This document shows positions 1 to 7,700 of a stretch of DNA of 64,000 nt, one piece after another. The stretch spans positions 620,001 to 684,000 of the forward strand of contig CAVVVP010000005.1 of the NCBI GenBank assembly GCA_963751695.1, in the 5' to 3' direction. How positions within the stretch are numbered: position 1 is the stretch's first letter; every line of letters starts with the position of its first letter. Under the pieces are notes generated by a model. The model searched no databases and was not told the DNA's origin. It saw nothing but the letters and a program-made list of their open reading frames with translations. A program made the position numbers and the translations under genes. Origin of the DNA: SZUA-22 sp963751695 (GTDB taxonomy: Bacteria > Bacteroidota > Ignavibacteria > Ignavibacteriales > Melioribacteraceae).

Positions 1-84
1 TCTGGATTAAAATTACTGTGGCTCGATCCACTACCCCAAGACAACGAACTAAAAATTGATTTATTAAACGGTACAACTCAATAA
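1..84 (+). CDS. C-terminal end of a gene cut by the window edge
   Basis: Reading frame 1 is open from the first base and stops with TAA at 82-84, giving 27 residues ending in LLNGTTQ. The next gene starts 16 bases later, in the same direction and behind an AAGGAAC ribosome site, so the two may be co-transcribed. The fragment is too short to assign a family, and chance openness cannot be excluded. Confidence 0.4.
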   Translation, partial: SGLKLLWLDPLPQDNELKIDLLNGTTQ

Positions 85-100
85 TAATAAGGAACAAATT

Positions 101-538
101 ATGCGAAAATATTTGAACATTACTTGGAGAATTCTGACTTTAGTTTTCCTTTCACTAATCTTAGTTAATTGTAGTGAGGATGATAATCCTACAGAAACAC
201 AAGGAAATGACCCAGCTCTTATTGGCAAATGGGAAGCAACTGAAGCCTACATTGCACTACTGAACCAAACTCTTACACCCGCAGATATTGGATATACTGC
301 ATTCGTAACATTTAGTGAAAATGGTAATTATGAAATTTCAATTACAGAAGGTCAAATAGCAGAAATTGAAACTGGTACATGGAGTACAGCTAGTGGTGTA
401 CTGACAATGGTAGATAGTGATGGGACTAAAGAATCATTGCAATATACCATTAATGGAAATACAGGAGTTATTAAGAATTGGCCAATAGAATTTCAAGGCG
501 TTGAAGTTGTAGCCGACGTGACTTTTGTAAAAGTATAA
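101..538 (+). CDS. Small lipoprotein, lipocalin-like beta domain
   Basis: This 145-residue exported protein has a hydrophobic leader followed by LVNC, a lipobox with the lipidated cysteine near residue 24 and an acidic SEDD tail. The mature part (ALIGKWEATEAYI, NGNYEISI, GTWSTASGVLTMV) has the GxW, strand-rich pattern of the lipocalin-like lipoproteins common in Bacteroidota-type genomes. No catalytic residues are recognisable, so the role (ligand binding or envelope) is unknown. AAGGAAC lies seven bases before the ATG. A strong hairpin follows the stop. Confidence 0.7.
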   Translation: MRKYLNITWRILTLVFLSLILVNCSEDDNPTETQGNDPALIGKWEATEAYIALLNQTLTPADIGYTAFVTFSENGNYEISITEGQIAEIETGTWSTASGVLTMVDSDGTKESLQYTINGNTGVIKNWPIEFQGVEVVADVTFVKV

Positions 539-550
539 ATCTATTTTGAG

Positions 551-580
551 CTATCAGACTGATAAAAGTCAGTCTGATAG
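551..580. terminator. Bidirectional terminator hairpin between convergent genes
   Basis: A perfect 12-bp stem (CTATCAGACTGA, loop TAAAAG, TCAGTCTGATAG) lies between the stop at 538 and the opposing stop at 584. T-rich or A-rich sequence flanks it on both sides. Its position between two convergent genes supports termination in both directions. Confidence 0.75.
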
Positions 581-583
581 TTA

Positions 584-922
584 TTAATTTCTCAGCTCAA
601 GACCATGCGCATGAAAATGGTCTCTTGTTAAATGACCAGTGAGAACCAGAGAAACAGCATTGTCCATGCCGGGTGGTAGATTTGAAACACCAGAAACTTC
701 AACTTCCCTATTATTTTTATCGATTACATAAAAAATAGTATTCCCCTGAGAATCCCTGGTGATCCCTTTTTCAGTTACTAACTTAACAACTATTTGAACA
801 CTTGCATTACTGTTCGTATCTAACTTTGAAAAATCACCCAATTCATCACTAGGTGAAAAATAAGAGAAATAAACGAGTGCTAATATAGCCAGAACAAGAG
901 TTGGTAAAATAAATTTTTGCAA
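584..922 (-). CDS. CcmE-like OB-fold membrane-anchored protein
   Basis: One N-terminal membrane anchor (residues 4-22) is followed by a small periplasmic domain. The pattern of a TEKGITRDSQGNTIFYVID strand pair, VSGVSNLPPGMDNAVSLVLTGHL and a final FHAHGLELRN resembles the OB fold of cytochrome c maturation protein CcmE, where an export haem chaperone ends with a haem-binding histidine motif. No other ccm gene is nearby, and the CcmE histidine-tyrosine tail is absent, although histidines occur in HFHAH. The start is TTG, behind AAGGAT six bases upstream; no in-frame ATG exists near it. The family call is by motif reading only. Confidence 0.5.
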   Translation of the reverse strand: MQKFILPTLVLAILALVYFSYFSPSDELGDFSKLDTNSNASVQIVVKLVTEKGITRDSQGNTIFYVIDKNNREVEVSGVSNLPPGMDNAVSLVLTGHLTRDHFHAHGLELRN

Positions 923-1112
923 TTTTAAATCCTTAAATATTTTTAGAGAGTCTTAATAGAGATACATTATCTTAAAACATGGATTGAAATATAAGAATCA
1001 ATGTTGGCAAAATAAAGTCATTTAAAACTGTTGTATTCGTAAAGCTATCTATCTAATTGACATGAACTTTCTTAACTTTGAATTATTAATGATTAAAGAG
1101 AATGGATAAAGG

Positions 1113-2657
1113 ATGACTCCAATTAAATTAGTTTTAGCGTTACTAGCAATCACTTTTTTTTCGTGTACATCTGAAGAAAAACGACCTAATATTATTTTTA
1201 TAATGAGTGATGATCATGCTCAAAAAGCTATTAGTGCTTATTCAAAAGAACTTATTGAAACTCCTAACATCGATCGACTTGCCAAGGAAGGTGCCATATT
1301 TACTGAAAGTTACGTAACAAATTCGATCTGTGCTCCTAGCAGAGCTGCAATGCTTACAAGCAAATATAGTTCTCAAAATGGTTTAAGAGATAATAGAGAT
1401 AAGTTCGATGGAAGTCAACAGACTTTTCCAAAAATATTAAGGAAAAATGGTTACCAAACATCTATAATTGGGAAATGGCATTTGAAAACAGAGCCAACTG
1501 GATTTGACAATTGGAGAATCTTGATAGGACAGGGGCAATATTATAATCCTGATTTTTGGGAAATGGGAGATACCAATAGATATATCGGGTATACTACAGA
1601 TATCATAACAGATTTTGCAATTGAAGAATTAGAGAATAGAGATAAAGATAAACCGTTTGCAATGCTGATTCATCACAAAGCGCCACATAGAAATTGGATG
1701 CCAAATCCAAAATATTTTGGGGCTTTTGATTCACTTGATATTCCCGTACCAACTACTTTTGGGGATGATTATTCCTCTCGTTTTCAAGCTTTTGAAGCCG
1801 ACATGAGGATTGATGATATGTATATTTCTTTCGATTTAAAACTTCAAAAAGATAGTTATGATAAAGAAACTGGAAGTGGTGGAAATTCTGCTTTTGCCAA
1901 AAAGGTTGAGAAGAATTGGGAATCTACATACGGAAGGCTAACTGATGATCAGAAAAAGATTTGGGATGAATATTATGACAAAATCAATGAAGAATTTAGA
2001 CTTGCAGAATTATCAGGGGATAAACTATTAAAATGGAAATATAGAAGATACATTAATGATTATCTCTCATGCATCCTATCTGTCGATGAGAGTGTGGGTA
2101 AAATACTTGACTATTTGGATATAAATGGCCTCTCAGAAAATACAATTGTTGTTTATACATCTGATCAGGGATTTTATCTTGGGGAACATGGTTGGTATGA
2201 CAAAAGATGGATGTATGAAGAATCTTTCAGAACTCCCCTCTTAATTCGTTACCCAAGAAAAATTAAACCAGGTTCGAAGATAGATGATTTTGTAATGAAC
2301 ATTGATTACGCTCCTACTTTTTTTGATTATTCAAAAATTGATATTCCTATCGATTTTCAAGGTGAATCTTTCAAGAATTTACTCGAGGGAAAAACTACCA
2401 ATTGGCGAAATTCTATTTACTACCATTATTATGAATATCCACACGGATGGCACAAGGTAAGACAGCATTATGGTATTAAAAAAGGGTATTTTAAACTTAT
2501 CTACTTTTACGATATTGATAAATGGGAATTGTTCGATTTACAGAATGATCCAAATGAGGTTTCCAATATCTATCTTTCTATGGAATCCAGTAGAATTGTT
2601 AAAGAATTAAAATATGAATTGGAATCACTTAGAATTAAATACAGGGAAATAAACTAA
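1113..2657 (+). CDS. Sulfatase (family S1) lipoprotein
   Basis: This 514-residue type I sulfatase should hydrolyse sulfate esters, probably on a sulfated glycan. RPNIIFIMSDDH (metal-binding Asp33, Asp34) is followed by the maturation motif C73-A-P-S-R, in which the cysteine would be converted to formylglycine. A later YTSDQGFYLGEHGW contributes further metal ligands. The N-terminal leader ends FFSC at Cys18, which suggests a lipoprotein. No formylglycine-generating enzyme or anSME is seen in the window, so maturation must be encoded elsewhere. The gene is monocistronic here. The C-terminal subdomain (DKWELFDLQNDPNE) is the usual one. Confidence 0.9.
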   Translation: MTPIKLVLALLAITFFSCTSEEKRPNIIFIMSDDHAQKAISAYSKELIETPNIDRLAKEGAIFTESYVTNSICAPSRAAMLTSKYSSQNGLRDNRDKFDGSQQTFPKILRKNGYQTSIIGKWHLKTEPTGFDNWRILIGQGQYYNPDFWEMGDTNRYIGYTTDIITDFAIEELENRDKDKPFAMLIHHKAPHRNWMPNPKYFGAFDSLDIPVPTTFGDDYSSRFQAFEADMRIDDMYISFDLKLQKDSYDKETGSGGNSAFAKKVEKNWESTYGRLTDDQKKIWDEYYDKINEEFRLAELSGDKLLKWKYRRYINDYLSCILSVDESVGKILDYLDINGLSENTIVVYTSDQGFYLGEHGWYDKRWMYEESFRTPLLIRYPRKIKPGSKIDDFVMNIDYAPTFFDYSKIDIPIDFQGESFKNLLEGKTTNWRNSIYYHYYEYPHGWHKVRQHYGIKKGYFKLIYFYDIDKWELFDLQNDPNEVSNIYLSMESSRIVKELKYELESLRIKYREIN

Positions 2658-2821
2658 TAATCTTTTTTCAATTAAAATTTTGAACGCACTTATTCTGATT
2701 CAGATAATAATGTCGTTTCTCATATTGATACATAACTGAACACTTATCCTTTGATTTAAGCCCCTATTCTTAACTTTTATAATGGCACACCTTTTGGATT
2801 ATTCATTGAAATTTTTAACTA

Positions 2822-3448
2822 GTGGATAACATCATGAGAGCAAGAATATTTTTGAAAGCTGTTGAAATTGGGATCAGGCATAAATTCCCCCATTGGGATA
2901 GCACAAATGTTGGAATTCTTGGAATTGCAATGGCCGACCTACTTATGGAAAGACTTAATTATGAACTGTATTCCGTAAAGTTCGATGATGATGAAGTTGA
3001 TCTTTTATTACAAAAACTGATGAAACTTTCATTTTTGTTTTTAACAAGAAGATTAGAAGTATCATCATCAAATACCCAGGAAATTTATGAAAAACGTGCT
3101 TATCTGGTTCAAAACTATGGAGCGGCACTTTTTGGAAAGCAGATGGATAATAAAGTTGGTATTATAAGCGATCATTATCATGCAAGTTTAGAATTCGCTG
3201 AAAAAAGATTTACTTTGGATGCAAAAAAACAAATGGAACAAGCTAGACAATTATATAAGAAGTATCATCCTAATCAAGATAATGAGACATCAGATGATGA
3301 TCTTCACGCTATTGCTGAAGAAGGAATGTTGAATAACTTCCAAATGTATACCGAACTATTAAAGGAATATCAAGAAAATAAACTAGATATTGAAGAAGAG
3401 GAATTTGAAGAGTACTTCCTAAAAAATGAAGATTTAGTCTTTGCTTAA
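2822..3448 (+). CDS. Uncharacterised cytoplasmic protein, helical, acidic tail
   Basis: This 208-residue protein has no signal peptide or membrane span. It is predicted mostly helical and ends in a run of acidic residues (EEEEFEEYF). I do not recognise the family. The longest frame starts with GTG at 2822; ATG at 2834 (MRARIFLKAVEIG) is an equally plausible start, and neither has a clear ribosome site. A strong intrinsic terminator follows at 3503-3536. Confidence 0.65.
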   Translation: MDNIMRARIFLKAVEIGIRHKFPHWDSTNVGILGIAMADLLMERLNYELYSVKFDDDEVDLLLQKLMKLSFLFLTRRLEVSSSNTQEIYEKRAYLVQNYGAALFGKQMDNKVGIISDHYHASLEFAEKRFTLDAKKQMEQARQLYKKYHPNQDNETSDDDLHAIAEEGMLNNFQMYTELLKEYQENKLDIEEEEFEEYFLKNEDLVFA

Positions 3449-3502
3449 AATTTAGATATTAGTTAGTAAGTCTCATGATGTCACTTCAACGTAAGTGAAT
3501 TA

Positions 3503-3536
3503 GGTGAGAGCTAAAACCAAAGCTCTCACCTTTTTT
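3503..3536 (+). terminator. Rho-independent terminator
   Basis: A perfect 10-bp stem (GGTGAGAGCT / AGCTCTCACC) with an 8-base AAAACCAA loop is followed by TTTTTT. It lies 55 bases after the stop at 3448. Confidence 0.88.
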
Positions 3537-3568
3537 ATTTAAACTATAACTTATTTTTATTCACCTTG

Positions 3569-3730
3569 CTATATTAAAGGTAATGAAACAGTCTCCATAT
3601 CTATTATTAGTTTATAATCGACATTATCATGCAGTGATAAATTAACTTCACTATTGAGCAAGAAAATATTTGATCATAGTTGTCAAAGTTTACCTCTTCT
3701 GCTTCATCAACTTCCCAAATGATAAGACAT
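3569..3730 (-). pseudogene. Possible decayed gene in the 3449-3925 gap
   Basis: The gap between 3448 and 3926 holds no intact gene beyond the terminator. On the reverse strand, one frame reads IIWEVDEAEEVNFDNYDQIF with no start, and the next frame continues SEVNLSLHDNVDYKLI and DMETVSLPLI to a stop at 3569. Both stretches look protein-like, and a one-base change would join them. This may be a relic or chance openness in AT-rich DNA. Confidence 0.25.
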
Positions 3731-3925
3731 TATAATTAATCGACACAATTATTCAAGTAAATACCAAATCATCAACTATTTTTAGTAAAAAACCTTGTAA
3801 AAGGATCAATAACTGATAAAATTCGACACTATTATATAAAATTTTCATATTTTTGTTTCAATCTTTAAAAGACAAACAGTTCTTAATATTTTGTTTAAAC
3901 AAGTACCAACTAAAAGGAAAAGAAT

Positions 3926-5170
3926 ATGAAAAGCCAGTTTTTTATTATTTTAGTTTTCGTCACTAGTTTGTTTGCTCAAGAAAAATCAAAAGGTTCATTT
4001 GGTTTTGAACTGACAGGTTTTGTTAAAACAGATGTCATGATGGATTCCCGCCAGACCATTACTGCCCGAGATGGACATTTTCTCCTTTATCCTGCATCTG
4101 AGAATTTAGATGTTAATGGATCTGATATTAATGCTACACCAAATTTTAATATGCTTTCGATTCAGACTCGACTTACAGGACATATTACGGGACCTGATGC
4201 ATTTGGTGCAAAATCAAGTGGTCTTATTGAGGGTTCTTTCTTTGGGTCAGTAAATCCTGACATTAACGGATTTAGACTCCGCCATGCATATTTACAACTC
4301 GATTGGGAAAATTCAACCTTATTAGTAGGACAGTATTGGCACCCAATGTTTATGATTGAACTTTGTCCCTCTACACTTTCCTTTAATAGTGGAGTACCAT
4401 TTCAACCCTTTTCAAGAAATCCTCAAATTAAATTTACTCAAAATATATCAAGCATCTATTTAAGTTTAACAGCAGCCTCTCAATTAGATTTTGCCAGTTA
4501 TGGACCTAATGGTGTGAACTCATCCTATTTACGAAATTCAGTAGTCCCTATTTTAAACTTTACAATAAAATATGTCAATCCAGTAATGATATTAGGAGTT
4601 AGTACAACTTATATGACTTTAACACCTCGGATTTTTTCTTCGGATGATTATAATGCAGATATTCCACAAAAGTATTCTACCAATAACTCAGTTTCTGGAA
4701 TTTCCGCAATGGGATTTGCTAAATTTATGGTCGGTGATTTTATAGCAAAATTTGAAGGGATTTATGGAAGTAATGTGACGGACTTACTAATGATAGGCGG
4801 ATATGCTGTTCAATCACTTGATGCTACAACCGGTGCTGAAGAATATACAGGATCTAATACACTCTCATTATGGACTGATTTATCATATGGGAAAGTGTTA
4901 GAATTGGGAATATTCGCTGGGTATACAAAAAACCTAGGGACTAAAGCAAATAATGTCGGAATATATTACGCTCGAGGATCAAATATAGATAATGTATACC
5001 GAATATCGCCACGAATTAAGTATAAAATGGGGAATGTAAAATTTGGTGTTGAGTTGGAATACACTTCTGCTGGATATGGTACACCGAATGAAAATAATAA
5101 AAGCAAAGTTGAAGACGTTACCAATGTTGGAAATATGAGAGTTCTATTGGCAGGTTATTTGTTTTTCTAG
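3926..5170 (+). CDS. Outer-membrane porin-like beta-barrel of the transport operon
   Basis: The 414-residue protein has a cleavable signal peptide (about 1-17, ending LFAQ). Alternating strands then cover the whole length, with GFVKTDVMMDSRQ near the start and FRLRHAYLQLDWENSTLLVGQYWHPMF in the middle, the pattern of DcaP-like/porin-type barrels. It ends in VLLAGYLFF, with the terminal phenylalanine typical of BAM substrates. AAGGAAAAG precedes the ATG. As first gene of the operon it probably admits the substrate of the downstream symporter through the outer membrane. Substrate unknown. Confidence 0.75.
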   Translation: MKSQFFIILVFVTSLFAQEKSKGSFGFELTGFVKTDVMMDSRQTITARDGHFLLYPASENLDVNGSDINATPNFNMLSIQTRLTGHITGPDAFGAKSSGLIEGSFFGSVNPDINGFRLRHAYLQLDWENSTLLVGQYWHPMFMIELCPSTLSFNSGVPFQPFSRNPQIKFTQNISSIYLSLTAASQLDFASYGPNGVNSSYLRNSVVPILNFTIKYVNPVMILGVSTTYMTLTPRIFSSDDYNADIPQKYSTNNSVSGISAMGFAKFMVGDFIAKFEGIYGSNVTDLLMIGGYAVQSLDATTGAEEYTGSNTLSLWTDLSYGKVLELGIFAGYTKNLGTKANNVGIYYARGSNIDNVYRISPRIKYKMGNVKFGVELEYTSAGYGTPNENNKSKVEDVTNVGNMRVLLAGYLFF

Positions 5171-5249
5171 GACTTAATTCTTATAGCATAAACAACAATT
5201 ATCGAAAATATGATAAACATTAAATCAATCATTAACTATTGAGGAACTG

Positions 5250-5954
5250 ATGGCAAATCAAGAAGATTATGAAGTTAATTTCTTTCGACCCTTATCTGAA
5301 CACGCGAAGGCAAATAAGAAATTAATATTGAGTTTAGCTATTACCTGGGGTATTGCAGTTTTCGGATTCCATTTTCTATTGATTATTATTACAACTCCCA
5401 CACCGGAAAAAACACTGGATGAATTTAGCTCCGTTTGGCCTCAAGTATTAGAAGAATCATCAGCAAATGAAATGAAACAAACCTTCGCTCGAACATGCTT
5501 AATGGTACTGGGTAAAAACATTGCACTTAAAGATGATCACAAAAACGTTTTAAAAGAATCACTAAGCTGGTCAATTTATTCAATTCAAGCAGACTCTGCA
5601 AAGACTATTCTGGAAGGTGAACTAGATGCTCAAGCGATCAACACTGCTGCATTATCAATCAACCTTGATTCTAAAGGGTTTGACAAGATCATGAAAGATT
5701 TGCTTAAAACCTCACTAGTAAAAGTTGAAAGTCCAATTTTAAGTGATGCCTCCAAAAAATCTCTACCCGATATTATGAATCTTTATTTAACTCACAACCA
5801 AAGTATCTTAACCGATTTTAAGTTTCTTGGATTTCCATTTCATTACTGGTACACAGCGCAGTTTCTCCTATTCCTTTTTGTAGGACTGTGTCTAATCTAT
5901 GCCCTAGTAATAGAAAAGATGAACAAAAAACATGAATTTGTTGAAGAAACTTAA
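5250..5954 (+). CDS. DUF4212-like symporter small subunit with large central insert
   Basis: The 234 residues begin VNFFRPLSEHAKANKKLILSL with a membrane helix (about 28-48) and end FPFHYWYTAQFLLFLFVGLCL with a second helix and a charged tail. These are the two halves of the small DUF4212 subunit that accompanies VC_2705-type sodium:solute symporters, normally about 80-100 residues. Here roughly 135 residues (about 52-190) of non-hydrophobic, helical sequence separate the two helices and should face the periplasm. AGGAACTG precedes the ATG, and the symporter starts 21 bases after the stop. The role of the insert is unknown. Confidence 0.7.
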   Translation: MANQEDYEVNFFRPLSEHAKANKKLILSLAITWGIAVFGFHFLLIIITTPTPEKTLDEFSSVWPQVLEESSANEMKQTFARTCLMVLGKNIALKDDHKNVLKESLSWSIYSIQADSAKTILEGELDAQAINTAALSINLDSKGFDKIMKDLLKTSLVKVESPILSDASKKSLPDIMNLYLTHNQSILTDFKFLGFPFHYWYTAQFLLFLFVGLCLIYALVIEKMNKKHEFVEET

Positions 5955-5975
5955 ACTTAATAGACAGGAGGTAAT

Positions 5976-7661
5976 GTGAGCAAGTTAAATAAAGTTTTTT
6001 ACATAGTATTTTTTACGCTGATAATAAATGGCAATATGCTAGCTCAATCAGCAACCGAACTCGAAGGGGAATTTAAGGTTGGACCAGCAATAATTTTAAT
6101 TCTACTTCTGGTGACATTTATTTTAGTTGGAATTTTTAATAGAGCAAAAGATACCTCAACCTATTGGGCAGCAGGCAGAAAAATTTCGCCGGTTGGAGCT
6201 GGAATGGCTATTGCATCAAACTGGATGAGCGCTGCATCATTTTTAGGTATGGCAGCAGTTATGTATGGTTCAGGATATCATGGACTCTCGTATGTTGTTG
6301 GATGGACTGGAGGGTATGTATTGCTTCTTATATTAATGGCTGGTCAGATTAGACGTTATGGAAAGTATACAGCCGCAGATTTTATTGGAGATAGGTATTA
6401 CTCTCAAGGTTTGAGAGGTTTTGGTGCTGTCTTAGCAATACTTATTTCTTTTTCATATTGTGTGGGGCAGTTTGCCGGTATTGGGCTTATGTTCAAATGG
6501 ATTTTAGGAATTGATTATGAATGGGCAGTTATCATTGGTGCATCTGTAGTTTTAACCTACACACTTATTTCAGGTATGTTGGGAGTTACCAAAAATATGC
6601 AAATCCAATATGTAATAATTATTATATCCTTTATTATCCCACTGTTTATTTTAACATACAAATTTGGATATTTTGCGTGGTTACCACAAGTTGGTTATGG
6701 CCAAGTAATAAGTGACATAGTAAATGGTATCGCACCAGGAGGTGGTATTACTTCCATGGGACACGACTTTGCTATATTACCCTCTCCTGAATTTGCGATG
6801 CCCTGGGATCCAGCCACTGGGCAAACAGCTTTTCAGTGGTTAGCAATTTGTTTCTCACTAATGATTGGAACTGCTGGATTACCCCACGTTATTCAAAGAT
6901 TTTATGTTGTGCCAAGAGCTAGAGATGCTAGATGGTCTGTTGTATGGGGATTGTTTTTTATTTGCATTCTCTATTGGAGTGCTCCAGTATATTCTGCATT
7001 TGGTAAAATCCTATCATCCAATCCAGAAGTCGGAAGGTTGGCAAAAGATGCAATCGTAGTATATACAGCACAATTAGGAGATCTCTTCCCACTGATTGTT
7101 GGTTTCTTAGCAGCCGGTGCTGTATCTGCAGCTTTCTCAACTGTATCTGGACTATTAGTTGCTGGCGCCTCTGCATTCTCACATGACTTATATTTTAATG
7201 TAATAAACCCAAAAGCTACAGAGAAAAATCAAATGCTAATGGCGAGAGTAGGAACTATTCTAATGGCTGCTGGTGTTGCTATTATTGCAATACTAGATTT
7301 AGGACTTATTGCTCAGTTAGTTGCGGTCGCTTTTTCACTTGCTGGTTGTACAATATTTCCTCTATTCCTCCTAGGTATTTGGTGGAGTGGCTCAAATAGA
7401 ACTGGAGCATGGGCTGGACTTATAGCTGGTGGCACTGTTGCTACTATTACTTTGGTCTATTTTATAACAGGAAAATATGGAGTAACACTCCCTTATCATG
7501 GTTTTATTAACTACTACTTGAACGCTTGGTATTTTGCGTGGCTTGGAGCACCGTTGGCAATATTCTCAAATATTATTGCATCAAAACTTTCTAAAAATAA
7601 AACTCCATTAGAAATAAGAAAATTCTTAGCTGAAAAAGTTCATAACTATAAAGTGAATTAA
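5976..7661 (+). CDS. Sodium:solute symporter, ActP/VC_2705 type
   Basis: A 561-residue inner-membrane SSS-family transporter, probably for acetate or another short carboxylate. TYWAAGRKISPVGAGMAIAS, FLGMAAVMYGSGYHG and the repeated hydrophobic helices (about 13) are typical. An N-terminal signal-like segment (1-23, ending LAQS) is also known from ActP. The start is GTG with a perfect AGGAGG at 5966-5971. It lies between its DUF4212-like partner and a large sensor protein, separated from the sensor by a GC-rich hairpin. Confidence 0.9.
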   Translation: MSKLNKVFYIVFFTLIINGNMLAQSATELEGEFKVGPAIILILLLVTFILVGIFNRAKDTSTYWAAGRKISPVGAGMAIASNWMSAASFLGMAAVMYGSGYHGLSYVVGWTGGYVLLLILMAGQIRRYGKYTAADFIGDRYYSQGLRGFGAVLAILISFSYCVGQFAGIGLMFKWILGIDYEWAVIIGASVVLTYTLISGMLGVTKNMQIQYVIIIISFIIPLFILTYKFGYFAWLPQVGYGQVISDIVNGIAPGGGITSMGHDFAILPSPEFAMPWDPATGQTAFQWLAICFSLMIGTAGLPHVIQRFYVVPRARDARWSVVWGLFFICILYWSAPVYSAFGKILSSNPEVGRLAKDAIVVYTAQLGDLFPLIVGFLAAGAVSAAFSTVSGLLVAGASAFSHDLYFNVINPKATEKNQMLMARVGTILMAAGVAIIAILDLGLIAQLVAVAFSLAGCTIFPLFLLGIWWSGSNRTGAWAGLIAGGTVATITLVYFITGKYGVTLPYHGFINYYLNAWYFAWLGAPLAIFSNIIASKLSKNKTPLEIRKFLAEKVHNYKVN

Positions 7662-7671
7662 AAAGGATTTG

Positions 7672-7690
7672 GCCCCGCTGCTAGCGGGGC
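7672..7690 (+). promoter_or_regulatory. GC-rich hairpin just before a start codon
   Basis: GCCCCGCT, a GCT loop and AGCGGGGC form a perfect 8-bp, mostly G-C stem in AT-rich surroundings. It ends 10 bases before the ATG at 7701 and has no T tract. It may be an intercistronic attenuator or mRNA 3'-end stabiliser, or may block ribosome access, since the next gene has no visible Shine-Dalgarno sequence. Confidence 0.55.
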
Positions 7691-7700
7691 TTAATTATAA

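Noticed and set aside
2751..2783. Sigma-70 promoter TTGATT...TATAAT before the 2822 gene
   Set aside because: The TATAAT is good but the spacer to TTGATT is 21 bases, and this phylum group often uses different promoter motifs.
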